Notes: generated by a model from the letters alone, not told the origin. A stretch of DNA of 64,000 bases from Actinostola sp. cb2023 (GCA_033675265.1 JAUJYZ010000208.1:92501-156500); one strand, 5' to 3'. Counted from the stretch's first letter, positions 1-32,690 are shown. Made by a program: numbers and translations.

Positions 1-1640
1 CGCAAGTGCGATAGGAACGCAAGTGCGATAGGAACGCAAGTACGATAGGAACGCAAGTACGATAGGAACGCAAGTACGATAGGAACGCAAGTACGATAGG
101 AACGCAAGTACGATAGGAACGCAAGTACGATAGGAACGCAAGCGATAGTACGATACGATAGGAACGCAAGTACGATAGGAACGCAAGTACGATAGGAACG
201 CAAGTACGATAGGAACGCAAGTACGATAGGAACGCAAGTACGATAGGAACGCAAGTACGATAGGAACGCAAGTACGATAGGAACGCAAGTACGATAGTAA
301 CGCAGGTACGATAGTAACGCAAGTACGATAGTAACGCAAGTACGATAATAACGCAATTACGATAGTAACGCAAGTACGATAGTAACGCAAGTACGATAGT
401 AACGCAAGTACGATAGCAACGCAAGTACGATAGCAACGCAAGTACGATAGCAACGCAAGTACGATAGCAACGCAAGTACGATAGCAACGCAAGTACGATA
501 GCAACGCAAGAACGATAGCAACGCAAGTGCGATAGTAACGCAAGTGCGATAGGAACGCAAGTACGATATTAACGCAAGTGCGATAGGAACGCAAGTACGA
601 TAGGAACGCAAGTACGATAGGAACGCAAGTACGATAGTAACGCAATTACGATAGTAACGCAAGTACGATAGTAACGCAAGTACGATAGCAACGCAAGTAC
701 GATAGCAACGCAAGTACGATAGCAACGCAATTACGATAGCAACGCAAGTACGATAGCAACGCAAGTACGATAGCAACGCAAGTACGATAGCAACGCAAGT
801 ACGATAGCAACGCAAGTACGATAGCAACGCAAGTACGATAGCAACGCAAGTACGATAGCAACGCAAGTACGATAGCAACGCAAGTACGATAGTAACGCAA
901 GTACGATAGCAACGCAAGAACGATAGCAACGCAAGTGCGATAGTAACGCAAGTGCGATAGGAACGCAAGTACGATAGGAACGAAAGTACGATAGGAACGA
1001 AAGTGCGATAGGAACGCAAGTACGATAGGATTCGATAGGAACGCAAGTACGATAGGAACGCAAGTACGATAGTAACGCAATTACGATAGTAACGCAAGTA
1101 CGATAGTAACGCAAGTACGATAGCAACGCAAGTACGATAGCAACGCAAGTACGATAGCAACGCAAGTACGATAGCAACGCAAGTACGATAGCAACGCAAG
1201 TACGATAGCAACGCAAGTACGATAGCAACGCAAGTACGATAGCAACGCAAGAACGATAGCAACGCAAGTGCGATAGTAACGCAAGTGCGATAGGAACGCA
1301 AGTACGATAGGAACGCAAGTGCGATAGGAACGCAAGTACGATAGGAACGCAAGTACGATAGGAACGCAAGTACGATAGGAACGCAAGTACGATAGGAACG
1401 CAAGTACGATAGGAACGCAAGTACGACTAGGAACGCAAGTACGATAGGAACGCAAGTACGATAGGAACGCAAGTACGATAGGAACGCAAGTACGATAGGA
1501 ACGCAAGTACGATAGGAACGCAAATACGATAGGAACGCAAGTACGATAGGAACGCAAGTACGATAGGAACGCAAGTACGATAGGAACGAAAGTACGATAG
1601 TAACGCAAGTACGATAGTAACACGAGTACGATAGTAACGC
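1..1640. repeat. 17-bp minisatellite with higher-order structure
   Basis: About 96 tandem copies of a 17-bp unit (cgcaagtacgataggaa) fill this end of the window. Three variants differ at one position (GATAGGAAC, GATAGTAAC, GATAGCAAC) and occur in blocks that recur in the same order at about 350-650, 650-960 and 1076-1290, so larger blocks were also duplicated. Because 17 is not a multiple of 3 and the unit lacks stops on the minus strand, long ORFs appear in several frames; these are not genes. The array lies downstream of chitin synthase exon 11, probably in the next intron or the 3' region. Confidence 0.95.
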
Positions 1641-1791
1641 AACTCTGTGTTGTTCTGTCCGTTACCTTTTGGAAAAGCTCTTCAAAATAGCAACACACAG
1701 GTACAGGTACTTTTTTTGAAGTTCATATATGCCAGAACAAAGCTCGAATCCCACCAAAAAGTCAATCTATACTATCCTGCCAGCTACTTAC
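1641..1791. other. Short unique spacer, probably intron
   Basis: This is unique sequence between the 17-bp array and the donor of chitin synthase exon 11. I see no exon in it, although the chitin synthase must continue to the left, since exon 11 ends in phase 1 at a good GTAAGT donor. Confidence 0.5.
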
Positions 1792-22886
<21,095 letters not shown>

Positions 22887-23822
22887 CGTTTAGACTTCTT
22901 AGGACTGCAGGATGAATTCTAGATCATCGGATCTTGTGTTGTAACATACTGTAAGTCATGTGCACATCGAAGCAGTTCTTGGAAGGAAACCGGAAATGAC
23001 AGTAGCATGTCTGGGCCGAGTACTACTGTCACGCGACACAGGAAGTGGCGATGTGAGCTTCTGAGAATAAGCCTTAGCTATATATGGGCCAAACCAGCTG
23101 AAACGAGGAAAACAAATCCTGTAGAATTGCTGAATACGATTCAGATCTCTTTCAGACGTAAAAATCGCAACTTCACATTTTTTTAACAAATTTCTGAAAT
23201 CCGCGATGAAAACACAGGGATCCCGCACGCGAAATGGCAAACACTGTATACCACTTTGATCGGTTTCAATCAAAACTCAATCAGTAGTTTCGATGACGTG
23301 GGACATCCTTATTCTTTGAATATTTATTTTCATTGGTTCGGGTGACTGGCCTTTCTCTTTTCTAGTTCCCCTTCCTGTTTGACTTTTCGTGACTCTCCGT
23401 GACTCTCATCACCAACCTCTCTCATCTAGTACACACCACTGCCTAAATAAAAAACATGAAGAAACGAAATTGATGACATTGCAGAAGCCTTTCTCACTCG
23501 CGTACACGACGTACCGATGGTACATTCTCGCTAGGCTTTTACCAAGGTAAGTGATATGAAGTCAATCTACTGCACTGAACTGTAGTATAGCTATTTTAAT
23601 ATAGTCTTAAAAATCAGAGGGTGCACTGATCGGGTTTTAACACGTGGGCGCCAAAACTGACACAAAAGCAAGCAAACAAGTCCAGTGTATAAGTTACTCA
23701 CGTCAGTATCGAGTTGATCCCGGGGTTGATGTAGTAGTACGATCGATTGATATGCTATTCTGTGTAATGTCTTACTTTTAGATTAACTCATGACTTGACC
23801 ATGTATTTGAATTATGGAAGAA
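22887..23822. other. 5' flank of chitin synthase
   Basis: This stretch holds the presumed promoter and 5' UTR of the chitin synthase. No TATA box or clear upstream coding exon was seen. A minus-strand ORF at 22,956-23,273 shows no recognisable domain. Confidence 0.5.
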
Positions 23823-23935
23823 CCACAGGCAGCCCAACATAATACATTTCTATGCACAGGGAGCCCAAAATAATACGCCTTGCGCGCGGGCTCACAGGAA
23901 ACCCAGCAATGATTGGGCTGCCTGTGATAGAACAC
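23823..23935. mobile_element. Small foldback with CACAGGCAGCCCAA ends
   Basis: The left end ACCACAGGCAGCCCAACAT is answered on the right by TTGGGCTGCCTGTGAT. The family recurs at 45,001-45,232, and a similar GGGAGCCCAA motif appears at 61,925. Confidence 0.75.
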
Positions 23936-23967
23936 GTTAGTTACCAGGTTACAATCTACGAAATCGG

Positions 23968-25866
23968 AAGCATCTCATTCATTCATTCATTCATTCATTC
24001 TTTCATTCATTCATTGATCCATTCATTCAGTCAGTCAGTCAGTCAGTCAGTCATTCATCATCAGAAGTACATAACTTCTGCATTCATCCATTCATTCATT
24101 CATCCATCCATTCTTTCATTCATTCATATTTCCATCAATCCATTCATTCATTTTTTTGTAAATCTTTTTATCTTTATTTATTTTGATTTCATTTTATACA
24201 GGTCCCATATTGATAGCAGTTTTTATAACTGAAATGGTTAACCTGTTAAAACATGTTATTATTATTATTCTTATTTATTCATCCATTCATTTATTCATCC
24301 ATTCATTTATTCATCCATTCATTTATTCATCCATTCATTTATTCATCCATTCATTTATTCATCCATTCATCCATTCATCCATTCATTTATTCATCCATTC
24401 ATTTATTCATCCATTCATCTATTCATCCATTCACCCATCCATTTATTCATCCATTCATTTATTCATCCATTCATCTATTCATCCATTCACCCATCCATTT
24501 ATTCATCCATTCATCCATCCATTCATCCATTCATCCATTCATCCATTCATCCATTCATTTATTCATCCATTCATTTATTCATCCATTCATTTATTCATCC
24601 ATTCATTTATTCATCCATTCATCTATTCATCCATTCACCCATCCATTTATTCATCCATTCATTTATTCATCCATTCATCTATTCATCCATTCACCCATCC
24701 ATTTATTCATCCATTCATCCATTCATCCATTCATCCATTCATCCATTCATTTATTCATCCATTCATCCATTCATCCATTCATCCATTCATTTATTCATCC
24801 ATTCATCCATTCATCCATTCATCCATTCATCTATTCATCCATTCACCCATCCATTTATTCATCCATTCATCCATTCATCCATTCATCCATTCATTTATTC
24901 ATCCATTCATTTATTCATCCATTCATCTATTCATCCATTCATCCATCCATCCATTCATCCATTCATTTATTCATTCATTCATCCATTCATCCATTCATTT
25001 ATTCATCCATTCATCCATTCATTTATTCAACCATTCATGTATTCATCCATTCATTTATTCATCCATTCATTTATTCATCCATTCATCCTTTCATCCATTC
25101 ATCCATTCATCCATTCATTTATTCATTCATTCATCCATTCATCCATTCATCCATTCATTCATCCATTCATTTATTCATCCATTCATCCATTCATTTATTC
25201 AACCATTCATTTATTCATCCATTCATTTATTCATCCATTCATCCATTCATCCATTCATTTATTCATCCATTCATTTATTCATCCATTCATCCATTCATTC
25301 ATCCATTCATTTATTCATCCATTCATTTATTCATTTATTCATCCATTCATTTATTCATCCATTCATTTATTCATTTATTCATCCATTCATTTATTCTTCC
25401 ATTCATTTATTCACCATTCATTTATTCATTCATTCATTCATTCATTCATCCATTCATCCATTCATTCATTCATTCATCCATCCATCCATTCATTTATTCA
25501 TCCATTCATTTATTCATCCATTCATTTATTCATTCATTCATTTATTCATCCATTCATTTATTCATCCATTCATTTATTCATCCATTCATTTATTCATCCA
25601 TTCGTTTATTCATCCATTCATTTTTATTCATCCATTCATTTATTCATCCATTCATTTATTCATCCATTCATTTATTCATCCATTCATTTATTCATCCATT
25701 CATTTATTCATCCATTCATTTATTCATCCATTCATTTATTCATCCATTCATTTATTCATCCATTCATTTATTCATCCATTCATTTATTCATTGATTCATC
25801 CATTCATTGATTCATCCATTCGTTTATTCATCCATTCATTTATTCATCCATTCATTTATTCATCCA
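23968..25866. repeat. ATTC-based satellite (ATTCATCC/ATTCATTT)
   Basis: A first patch (23,968-24,150: ATTC, CAGT) is followed by a 1.6-kb array (24,270-25,866) of 8-bp half-units ATTCATCC and ATTCATTT. These often alternate as a 16-bp unit (attcatttattcatcc). The His/Ile/Phe-rich ORFs of up to 570 residues in all three plus frames are by-products. Confidence 0.95.
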
Positions 25867-26129
25867 ATGTATATCAAACGCATAATAGGGAATGAGGGCA
25901 TTTAAATTTGACATCAGTTTCTGAGTGTTAAAAACTGCCTATTTTCTTCATCGATCGACGATCAACTGGAACATAATCAGAAGCTATTTATTATTGTGCA
26001 ATCAAATTAGGCCGATAATAATCGAAAACAATTCAGAACTTAAAAACTTAAAAACATGCTCAGAAAAGCTAGTAATACGATTCTCCTATCGACCCTTTGA
26101 TAATATGCCTACATGTATAGCGGATATGA

Positions 26130-26345
26130 CCTAACAGTTTTTTAGTCTGTGTATCCAGCCCCTCTTCTCCCCCATACCCCCCCCCCCCCCCCCCCCTCCT
26201 CCCTGGGTGGTCAGGCTCTCCAGGGCTCCTGATATCTCCCATTGCCTTAAGGAGAATTCAATTTTATGAAATCGCTTGAAAATCAAAACTAGACGCTTTA
26301 ATAAGCGTTCACTCGTGCCCTGGTGCGATTGAGCACTGGGATGCA
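26130..26345. mobile_element. Dispersed repeat with poly-C core
   Basis: CCAGCCCCTCTTCTCCCCC leads into an 18-base C run, then TCCTCCCTGGGTGGTCAGG, and ends with CACTCGTGCCCTGGTGCGAT as at 20,900. The family is not identified. Confidence 0.45.
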
Positions 26346-27324
26346 TTGTAGCATGAAAGAAGTATCCTTTAGGCCAAGAGAATGAAAGTCATAGATTTGC
26401 GTCCACCGCCCGCATGCACCGAAAGCTACCGCCGAAAACTTTCATTATTTACAAAAAAAATCATTATTTGCACAAAAAAAGGCACTTCATCACCCAGATG
26501 TAAGTTCCAAATCATACACGCCAATTTAGAAAAGCCACTGATCCGAAAGAGACATTAGACAGCACTGACCTCAACACATCTACTTGGCATTTTCACGCAT
26601 ACTTCCTTCAAATCGTTTTATCTGACGATCACAAGACGACATAACCTTCCCCGAACAAGGTTTGTGAAGAAAGAGGTCGACTGTCGATAAAACCTCACAG
26701 ATCAGCTTTTAGTGATCTCGTTCCCAGACCCACTCAATTGCATATTGTGCTTAGCCATCAAAGCTATATTCACTGCTTAAACATTTCTGTATGTTTAGAT
26801 CTGAGACTGAACGATTATAGTGATCAACTCAGTGTTTGGCTACTTGTTCGATTCGGTGACTCGGCACTCGACAACATAATAGCGGCCAGCTCAGAATTTG
26901 TATAAACGGCTGGTTAAAAGAGTCAGTAACAGGTCTAGCAAAATCGAGAAAACATATTCAGATTTTGGGAAACTACCGATTACGTGAGTTTTAACTTGAC
27001 GGCTCAACTTGACCTTGACCTCCGATGCCTCCTGATTGGTTTGTGATTTGTAATCTCTCTTGCGGTCAGACTTCTTGTCGCGTTGTTCCATTTTGCGTCG
27101 ACTACCAACAACAACAAAAAAAGACGGTCTGCAATCTAATAACAATTTGTTGGAAATATACTGAGAAATTGTAATTATATGTTGGAAAAATGTTGTTGAA
27201 TATTCTCCAAAATTATGGCAATATGTTGGAGACTTGGATTCACGGCATATTTCCCAGAATTCTGTGCGCTCAAAATCTTGAAAATCTGTCAGTATGTCAA
27301 TATACTCTGGTTTTTATATTTACT
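26346..27324. other. 5' flank of the NB-ARC/TPR gene
   Basis: Unique sequence. A minus-strand ORF at 26,891-27,145 contains a charged stretch (MEQRDKKSDRKRDYKSQ) after an ATG, but only a weak donor and no recognisable domain, so it is not called a gene. An exon for the NB-ARC gene may lie here because an acceptor is present at 27,576. Confidence 0.4.
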
Positions 27325-27328
27325 CTGT

Positions 27329-27508
27329 ATTTCCAATTCCAATTCCAATTCCAATTCCAATTCCAATTCCAATTCCAATTCCAATTCCAATTCCAATTCC
27401 AATTCCAATTCCAATTCCAATTCCAATTCCAATTCCAATTCCAATTCCAATTCCAATTCCAATTCCAATTCCAATTCCAATTCCAATTCCAATTCCAATT
27501 CCAATTCC
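27329..27508. repeat. (ATTCCA)n hexanucleotide array
   Basis: About 30 uninterrupted hexamers are open in all frames and, by chance, in frame with the NB-ARC/TPR ORF downstream (Asn-Ser repeats). A good acceptor (AATATATTGCAG) at 27,576 suggests the array lies in an intron or 5' leader. Confidence 0.93.
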
Positions 27509-27583
27509 AACGTTGCAAGAGCCATCTTTATCGATTCAGTGAATGCTTACGCTATTTTCTTCTCAATATATTGCAGCTACAAA

Positions 27584-30500
27584 ATGGAGTGTAGTCACGA
27601 GAAAACAAACAAGAGACAGACGACAGAGAAGATGAAACTCGCCGAAGATTCACGTTCGTTTTGCTTGTTGCCACCAAAACCGTCACATGCCATAATTACG
27701 CGTCGACATGAATTCAACAAAATATACGAAGAAATGCGCCGTTTGAAAAACTCGAAAGGCAGCGAAATTACCGCTGTTTTTCTATCGGGGAATCCTGGAT
27801 GTGGAAAAACGGAAATGGCACGACAACTCGGCGAACGATTATCGACTGATTGTGATTTTGTATTTACGATGAATGGATCCACCGCTGACACCTTATTGCA
27901 GTCGCACGTGGCATTTGCCAATGTACTCCAGCGTGACAAGCCTAGTATCGATAACATTTGTGGATTAGACTACCAATCTGGGACGGAGAAAATAGCCCAT
28001 TTGCAAGCACTGATTGCATCTGGGATGGCGAGAAATTCATCTTGGTTGATTATCGTTGATAATGCAACAGTAGATGTTGAATCAATGTTCGGCCATTGGC
28101 TTAAAATAGGGGAGGAATCAAGGCACGGCCAAGGGCAGTTGTTGGTTACCACCAAGGATACTAAATCCATTGGTCCTCAGAGTTCTCACACCTTTCACAT
28201 GTGCCTAAGTGCCGGTATGAACTCATCTGACGCGTCCCATGCGCTTACTCAGATATCAGGCCTACCAGGATGCGAAAGGTCCATTTTGCAAGTGGCACAG
28301 GCTCTTGGTTTTCAGCCACTGGCGCTAGCCTGCACAGCAGTTTCTATGCAACAAACAGCACAAACACAAGCCACCGACAACTGGGAAAGGTGCCTGAAGG
28401 AACTTGAAGAAGGTATGAGAAAGATGAAGCAAGAAACTACAATGTTTTCAAAGTCCATGATGAATGCTGTGATGATGGCCATTGGAAAAGAAAAAGATAA
28501 AGATGAGGTCACGAGACACACAATGCAGTTGTTGTCATTCGTGGCTCCTGACACCATTCCTCTTGAGTATGTTGTTAGATATGTGAAGAATTGTTTGTCG
28601 CCGGATAAACAAGAAGCTGTTGGAGAGGCCATCTCGTCGTCTTCGCTGATACTCTCCAAGGAAGATGAAGTCAAGAAAATTACTCTTCATCGCATTGTCT
28701 ATGATTGTCTCCAAATTTCCAATGTGAATATTTGTACAGAGATGAAGTGGGATATCTTGTGCGAGGTCGTCGTTAAAGCTTTCTCTAACCTTGCTGAATT
28801 TGATGAGAAGAGAGTACAAGCTCAAGCTACCACAAGACCATTAGTTGTCCACATTAAACACATTGTACGTCAGCTGCAAATGTTCATAAACGATTCTCCT
28901 GATGTAATGAATAGACTTCTGTCTGACGATAACAATAAGTTTACAAGGAGCGTGTCATCAATAGTGAAGGTCTGTGTCGCGCTTGAAGCGTCCGAGATGA
29001 CTTCAATTTGCTTTCGCTTCTGCATGAGAATCCAAGAGCACTTTTCTGATGAGACTACTCCAGCAGCAGCGCTTATCCTTACCAGCCTAGCAGACGTATT
29101 CAGAGAATTAGATCAACAAGACGAAGCCCAAAGTTGTCTAGAGAGAGCATTAGAGATTGAAGAAGAAGTATACGGCGAGGAGCATCCAACATTAGCTGCT
29201 ACTCTTATCAAACTGGCAGATATTTATTTTGCCCTCGAAGAACCCGATCAAGCCCAAGAAGGGTACGAGAGAGCTATAGAGATTCAACAGGCCACGCTCG
29301 ATAAAAACCATCCAGACATAGCTGTTAGCTTAGGCAAGTTGGCAGAACTTCACAGGTGTCTTGGGGAATATGTTGAAGCTAAATCGTGTTTTGAGAAAGC
29401 CCTCGAGATTCAACAGAGTGCATATGACGAGAAGCATCCAAAGGTAGCTGAGACTCTTGGTGGTTTGGCTTTCGTTTTCTTCTCTCTTGGAAAATACGAA
29501 GAAGCCAAAATCAGTTTGGAAAGAAAATTGGACATTGAACAGACTGTTTTTGGCGAAAAACATCCTAAATTTGCTAAAACCCTTGATAACCTAGGAAATA
29601 TTCTTAGGCATCTCGGGAAGTACGAAGAAGCTAAACTTCATTTAGAGAGAGCACTAGAGATTAAACTCAATGCACCCGAAAAAGACCAAAAGGCATTGGC
29701 TGATACGCTTGGCAACCTTGGTAACATTCTTGTTGACCTCGGTCAATATGAACAAGGAAAAAGTCATTTAGAGAAGGCTTTGGAAATTCAGCAGTGTATA
29801 TACAATGTCGAAGGCCATCCATCTCTAGCTATGGCACTCGGTAACCTTGGAAACGTACTTGTTGACCTCGGCCAATACGAAGAAGCCAAGGAGTTGTTGG
29901 AGCGGGCACTGAAGATGCAGGAAACTCTTTATCCTGAAAACCATCCCATGATAGTCATTACCCTTGGCAGCTTAGGAGACGTTCTGAATCAACTGGGACA
30001 ATACGAGGAAGCTAAAGAAAGTTTGGAAAGAGCAGTGGAGATGCAACAAGACTTGCATGGCGATAAACATCCAACGTTAGCTTCTGTCCTGAGTAACTTA
30101 TCGAAAGTCCTCATAAGTCTTGGAAAATACGAAGAAGCCAAAGGATGCTTAGAAAGAGCACTGGGAATTGAAGAGTCTGCATATCACGACAAGCATCCAG
30201 TACTCGCTGTTACTCTCGTAAACCTGGGAATTGTTCTTAAAAATCTTGGTCAATTTGAAGAAGCAAGACGATATCTAGAAAGAGCACTGCATATCCAGGA
30301 ATCAGCTTCAGGTGAAAAGCATCCCAGTTTAGCTGCCACGCTTGGTAGTCTAGGAAACGTTTTGAAGCGTCTGGGGAAGTACGACGAAGCCAAGCAATGT
30401 TTAGAGAGAGCATTGGAAATTCAAGAGGTCGCGTATGATAAAAATCACCCATCAATGTCTATAACCCTTGATAACTTAGGATCAGTTCTTATGCACCTGG

Positions 30501-31324
30501 GCCAGTATGGGCAAGCCAGAAATTGTATCGAAAGAGCATTGGAAATACAGGAGACTAAATTTGGCGAAAAACACCCCGATTTAGCCACTATTCTAGCAAA
30601 CTTGGGCGTTGTTCTTTTTCATCTGGAAGAACATCAACAAGCTAAACACGTTTTAGAAAGAGCACTGGACATTCAAGAAAAGACATGTGGTGAAAACCAT
30701 CCATTACTAGCCGTTATCCTAGGCAACATGTCTAATGTCTTTGGAAGCCTTGGCCAATATGAAGAAGCCAAAAGGTGTTCAGAAAGAGCACTGGAGATTC
30801 AACGAGCTGCATTTGATGAAAATCATCCGTCGTTTGCTGACACCTTTGTCAGCCTAGGAAATGTTTACGCTCACCTTGGGCAGCACACTGAAGCACTGAA
30901 GTGCTTCGAGAAAGCACTGAGTATACAGCAGTCTACACTTGATGATAAGCATCCAGAATTAGCCACTACCCTTGTTAACCTAGGAGCCGTTCATACCGAA
31001 CTCCAACAGTACCAAGAAGCCAAAACTGTTTTAGATAGAGCGCTGGATATTGAGGAAACTGCATATGATGAAGACCATCCTACGTTGGTTGTTACCCTTG
31101 GGAACTTAGCTGACGTTCTCCGAAACCTTGGCCAATACGAAAAAGCCAGGAAGTGCTCAGAAAGAGCACTGAGGATATACCAGGCTACTTATGGTGAAGA
31201 GCACCCAGCATTAGCTCCACTGCTACGCAGTCTTGGAATGATTTTAAGACATCTGGAGCAGCACAAAGAAGCCCAAAAGTGCCTGGATAAAGCACAGGAG
31301 ATCCAACAGAAACAGAAAGTATAA
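27584..31324 (+). CDS. NB-ARC-type P-loop NTPase with about 18 TPRs (NLR-like)
   Basis: The product has 1246 residues in one exon. Start MECSHEKTNK follows a splice acceptor at 27,576; the open frame upstream is only the ATTCCA repeat. Residues 69-76 form Walker A (GNPGCGKT), 155-160 a Walker B-like LIIVDN, 186-192 LLVTTKD, and about residue 245 a GLPL-like FQPLALA, as in STAND/NB-ARC ATPases. From about 490 to the end run some 18 TPRs of 42 residues of kinesin-light-chain type (EEHPTLAATLIKLADIY, DEAQSCLERALEIEE). STAND proteins oligomerise on ligand binding by their repeats; in cnidarians many are candidate immune sensors (family knowledge). No N-terminal death, CARD or TIR effector is seen, so signalling would need an upstream exon or a partner. 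The reading frame is intact. Confidence 0.9.
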   Translation: MECSHEKTNKRQTTEKMKLAEDSRSFCLLPPKPSHAIITRRHEFNKIYEEMRRLKNSKGSEITAVFLSGNPGCGKTEMARQLGERLSTDCDFVFTMNGSTADTLLQSHVAFANVLQRDKPSIDNICGLDYQSGTEKIAHLQALIASGMARNSSWLIIVDNATVDVESMFGHWLKIGEESRHGQGQLLVTTKDTKSIGPQSSHTFHMCLSAGMNSSDASHALTQISGLPGCERSILQVAQALGFQPLALACTAVSMQQTAQTQATDNWERCLKELEEGMRKMKQETTMFSKSMMNAVMMAIGKEKDKDEVTRHTMQLLSFVAPDTIPLEYVVRYVKNCLSPDKQEAVGEAISSSSLILSKEDEVKKITLHRIVYDCLQISNVNICTEMKWDILCEVVVKAFSNLAEFDEKRVQAQATTRPLVVHIKHIVRQLQMFINDSPDVMNRLLSDDNNKFTRSVSSIVKVCVALEASEMTSICFRFCMRIQEHFSDETTPAAALILTSLADVFRELDQQDEAQSCLERALEIEEEVYGEEHPTLAATLIKLADIYFALEEPDQAQEGYERAIEIQQATLDKNHPDIAVSLGKLAELHRCLGEYVEAKSCFEKALEIQQSAYDEKHPKVAETLGGLAFVFFSLGKYEEAKISLERKLDIEQTVFGEKHPKFAKTLDNLGNILRHLGKYEEAKLHLERALEIKLNAPEKDQKALADTLGNLGNILVDLGQYEQGKSHLEKALEIQQCIYNVEGHPSLAMALGNLGNVLVDLGQYEEAKELLERALKMQETLYPENHPMIVITLGSLGDVLNQLGQYEEAKESLERAVEMQQDLHGDKHPTLASVLSNLSKVLISLGKYEEAKGCLERALGIEESAYHDKHPVLAVTLVNLGIVLKNLGQFEEARRYLERALHIQESASGEKHPSLAATLGSLGNVLKRLGKYDEAKQCLERALEIQEVAYDKNHPSMSITLDNLGSVLMHLGQYGQARNCIERALEIQETKFGEKHPDLATILANLGVVLFHLEEHQQAKHVLERALDIQEKTCGENHPLLAVILGNMSNVFGSLGQYEEAKRCSERALEIQRAAFDENHPSFADTFVSLGNVYAHLGQHTEALKCFEKALSIQQSTLDDKHPELATTLVNLGAVHTELQQYQEAKTVLDRALDIEETAYDEDHPTLVVTLGNLADVLRNLGQYEKARKCSERALRIYQATYGEEHPALAPLLRSLGMILRHLEQHKEAQKCLDKAQEIQQKQKV

Positions 31325-31346
31325 AGGTATGTTATCTTGGTAAATC

Positions 31347-31526
31347 GTCAGGGCCGTACATAACCCAAAATTCAAGGGGGGGGGGGGGGGGGGGGGGCAG
31401 TACGTATTTAACAGCAAAAAAATAAATAAAAATAGTACAGTTCTCAGTACGTTTTGGTATCTTTTTCGCCTTGCACTGAGGGGGCAACTACTCCGCCCCT
31501 GCCCCTGTGCTGTGTACGGCCCTGAT
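31347..31526. mobile_element. Small TIR element (CAGGGCCGTAC ends)
   Basis: CAGGGCCGTACATAACCC is answered by TGTGTACGGCCCTG, with ATCGT directly outside both ends as a possible target duplication. The CAGGG start is hAT-like. A G-run (31,377-31,398) lies inside. It is inserted 20 bp after the NB-ARC/TPR stop codon, so in its 3' UTR. Confidence 0.72.
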
Positions 31527-31636
31527 CGTGAATTTGTTTGTACTGCTTGGCAGAAATATGTTTAATACTTAGATTTTCCACAGTTCATTATGGGAGGCAT
31601 TCTCGGAAATATTCCGGGCGTTATTTACTGGTCTAA

Positions 31637-31707
31637 ATACTTCAGTTTCGAGTTGTTGTCAGATACCGCTGTACGCCTTGACAAAAGACCTATGTGTTCA
31701 GCCTTGT
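31637..31707. mobile_element. Solitary arm of the ACTTCAGTTTCGAGTTG foldback family
   Basis: TACTTCAGTTTCGAGTTG and CTTGACAAAAGACC match arms of the elements at 11,774 and 46,896, but no inverted partner is present. Confidence 0.65.
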
Positions 31708-31850
31708 TTATTCATTCATTCATTCAGTTGGTTGGTTGGTGGGTGGGTTGGTGGGTTGGTGGGTTGGTGGGTTGGTTGGTTAGTTAGTTGGTGATTCAGT
31801 TATTCAGTTATTCAGTTATTTAATTCTTTCTTTCTTTCTTTCTTTATAGG
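31708..31850. repeat. Compound microsatellite (ATTC, GGTTGGTG, ATTCAGTT, CTTT)
   Basis: Four short simple-repeat blocks in succession upstream of unit A. Confidence 0.85.
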
Positions 31851-31955
31851 GATTGTTTTGCAGTATAAGAAAGATGTTAAAAAAAGACAGAAAGACAGAA
31901 AGGAAGGGTCGAAGAAACACTTTGCACACCACAGCGCGAGTGAGGTATTCTCTAC

Positions 31956-32156
31956 TGACGTCATCGTTTCCATGGATTTTAATTAGTTTCATTAATTCAA
32001 ATGAGTTTCGTCATCGTTACTATAGCAACCTCACCACTCCTTTCTAGCTGTAATTAGCGTTATTGTTGTATGGAGTGACGTCACCGTTACCATGGACGTT
32101 TTACGTCATAATTTTGTAAATGACGTCACTGTTACTTAGTTACTAGCGGCTATAAA
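31956..32156 (+). promoter_or_regulatory. Unit A promoter: TGACGTCA/X-box-like modules and TATA box
   Basis: Exact CRE palindromes TGACGTCA lie at 31,956, 32,076 and 32,121, with TTACGTCA at 32,101. Each exact CRE is followed after two bases by an X-box-like half (GTTTCC, GTTACC, GTTACT). An RFX X-box-like GTTACTATAGCAAC lies at 32,016-32,029. TATAAA at 32,151 is 76 bp before the ATG at 32,227. CREs bind CREB/ATF bZIP factors and X-boxes bind RFX factors (established); use here is inferred. Confidence 0.7.
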
Positions 32157-32226
32157 GGCCTTGAAATTCCTTCAGAATTTTTATTCATTTCAACATCTAA
32201 AAGAAATCAAATCTAGAAGAGAAACA

Positions 32227-32690
32227 ATGTCTTTTTCAAGCAAATCGAACCAGGAGAAGGCCGAAGATGGAAAGCGCTAGCGAAGCAGATTTTTGGGGTT
32301 CTTCAATTCAAAAAACGTAATCCCCAAATAAGCCAGAGCAACACAGACACGATGGTCGAAAACACGGGATGCAAGGCTGAAAGTAGCAAGACGCCAAGAA
32401 AGGACGACTCTATGACCGTGAGCATGGATTTGAAGGACAGTAGCAAGACATCCATGACGCCAAGAAAGGACAACTCTATGAACGTGAGCATGGATTTGAA
32501 CGATACTAGCAAGACATCCATGGCGCCAAGAAAGATAATCGACGAAGGTGAAGATGAGTCTCCTTTTATGATGATGGAATTTGAAAAGCCATTACGACAA
32601 GTAGACGAGAGCTTTTTTCACAAAAAGAGACGAGCCAAGAATTATTTTGAACGAAAAACACTTTTTGCGATGAAAACACAATCAAACTGA
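32227..32690 (+). pseudogene. 22-residue-repeat protein, unit A (early stop, two repeats)
   Basis: The ATG at 32,227 gives MSFSSKSNQEKAEDGK, as in unit C, but stops after 17 codons where unit C continues. A second ORF from ATG 32,352 (MVENTGCKAESS) to 32,690 gives 112 residues with two repeats (TPRKDDSMTVSMDLKDS and a variant) and the family tail (DESPFMMMEFEKPLRQVDES, FFHKKRR). Either re-initiation yields a short protein or the copy is dead. A strong promoter precedes it. The function is unknown. Confidence 0.65.

Noticed and set aside
357..1698. Overlapping minus-strand ORFs of 70-405 residues (VPIVLAFLSYLRSYRTC repeats)
   Set aside because: They are translations of the 17-bp minisatellite, which has no stop in any of the three minus frames; the same peptide appears in each frame.
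24183..25895. 570- and 513-residue HSFIHPFI ORFs
   Set aside because: They come from the ATTCATCC/ATTCATTT array, which is open in all three plus frames because the unit lacks stops.
26891..27145. Possible first exon on the minus strand (MEQRDKKSDRKRD)
   Set aside because: The donor is weak, no downstream exon was found and no domain is visible.
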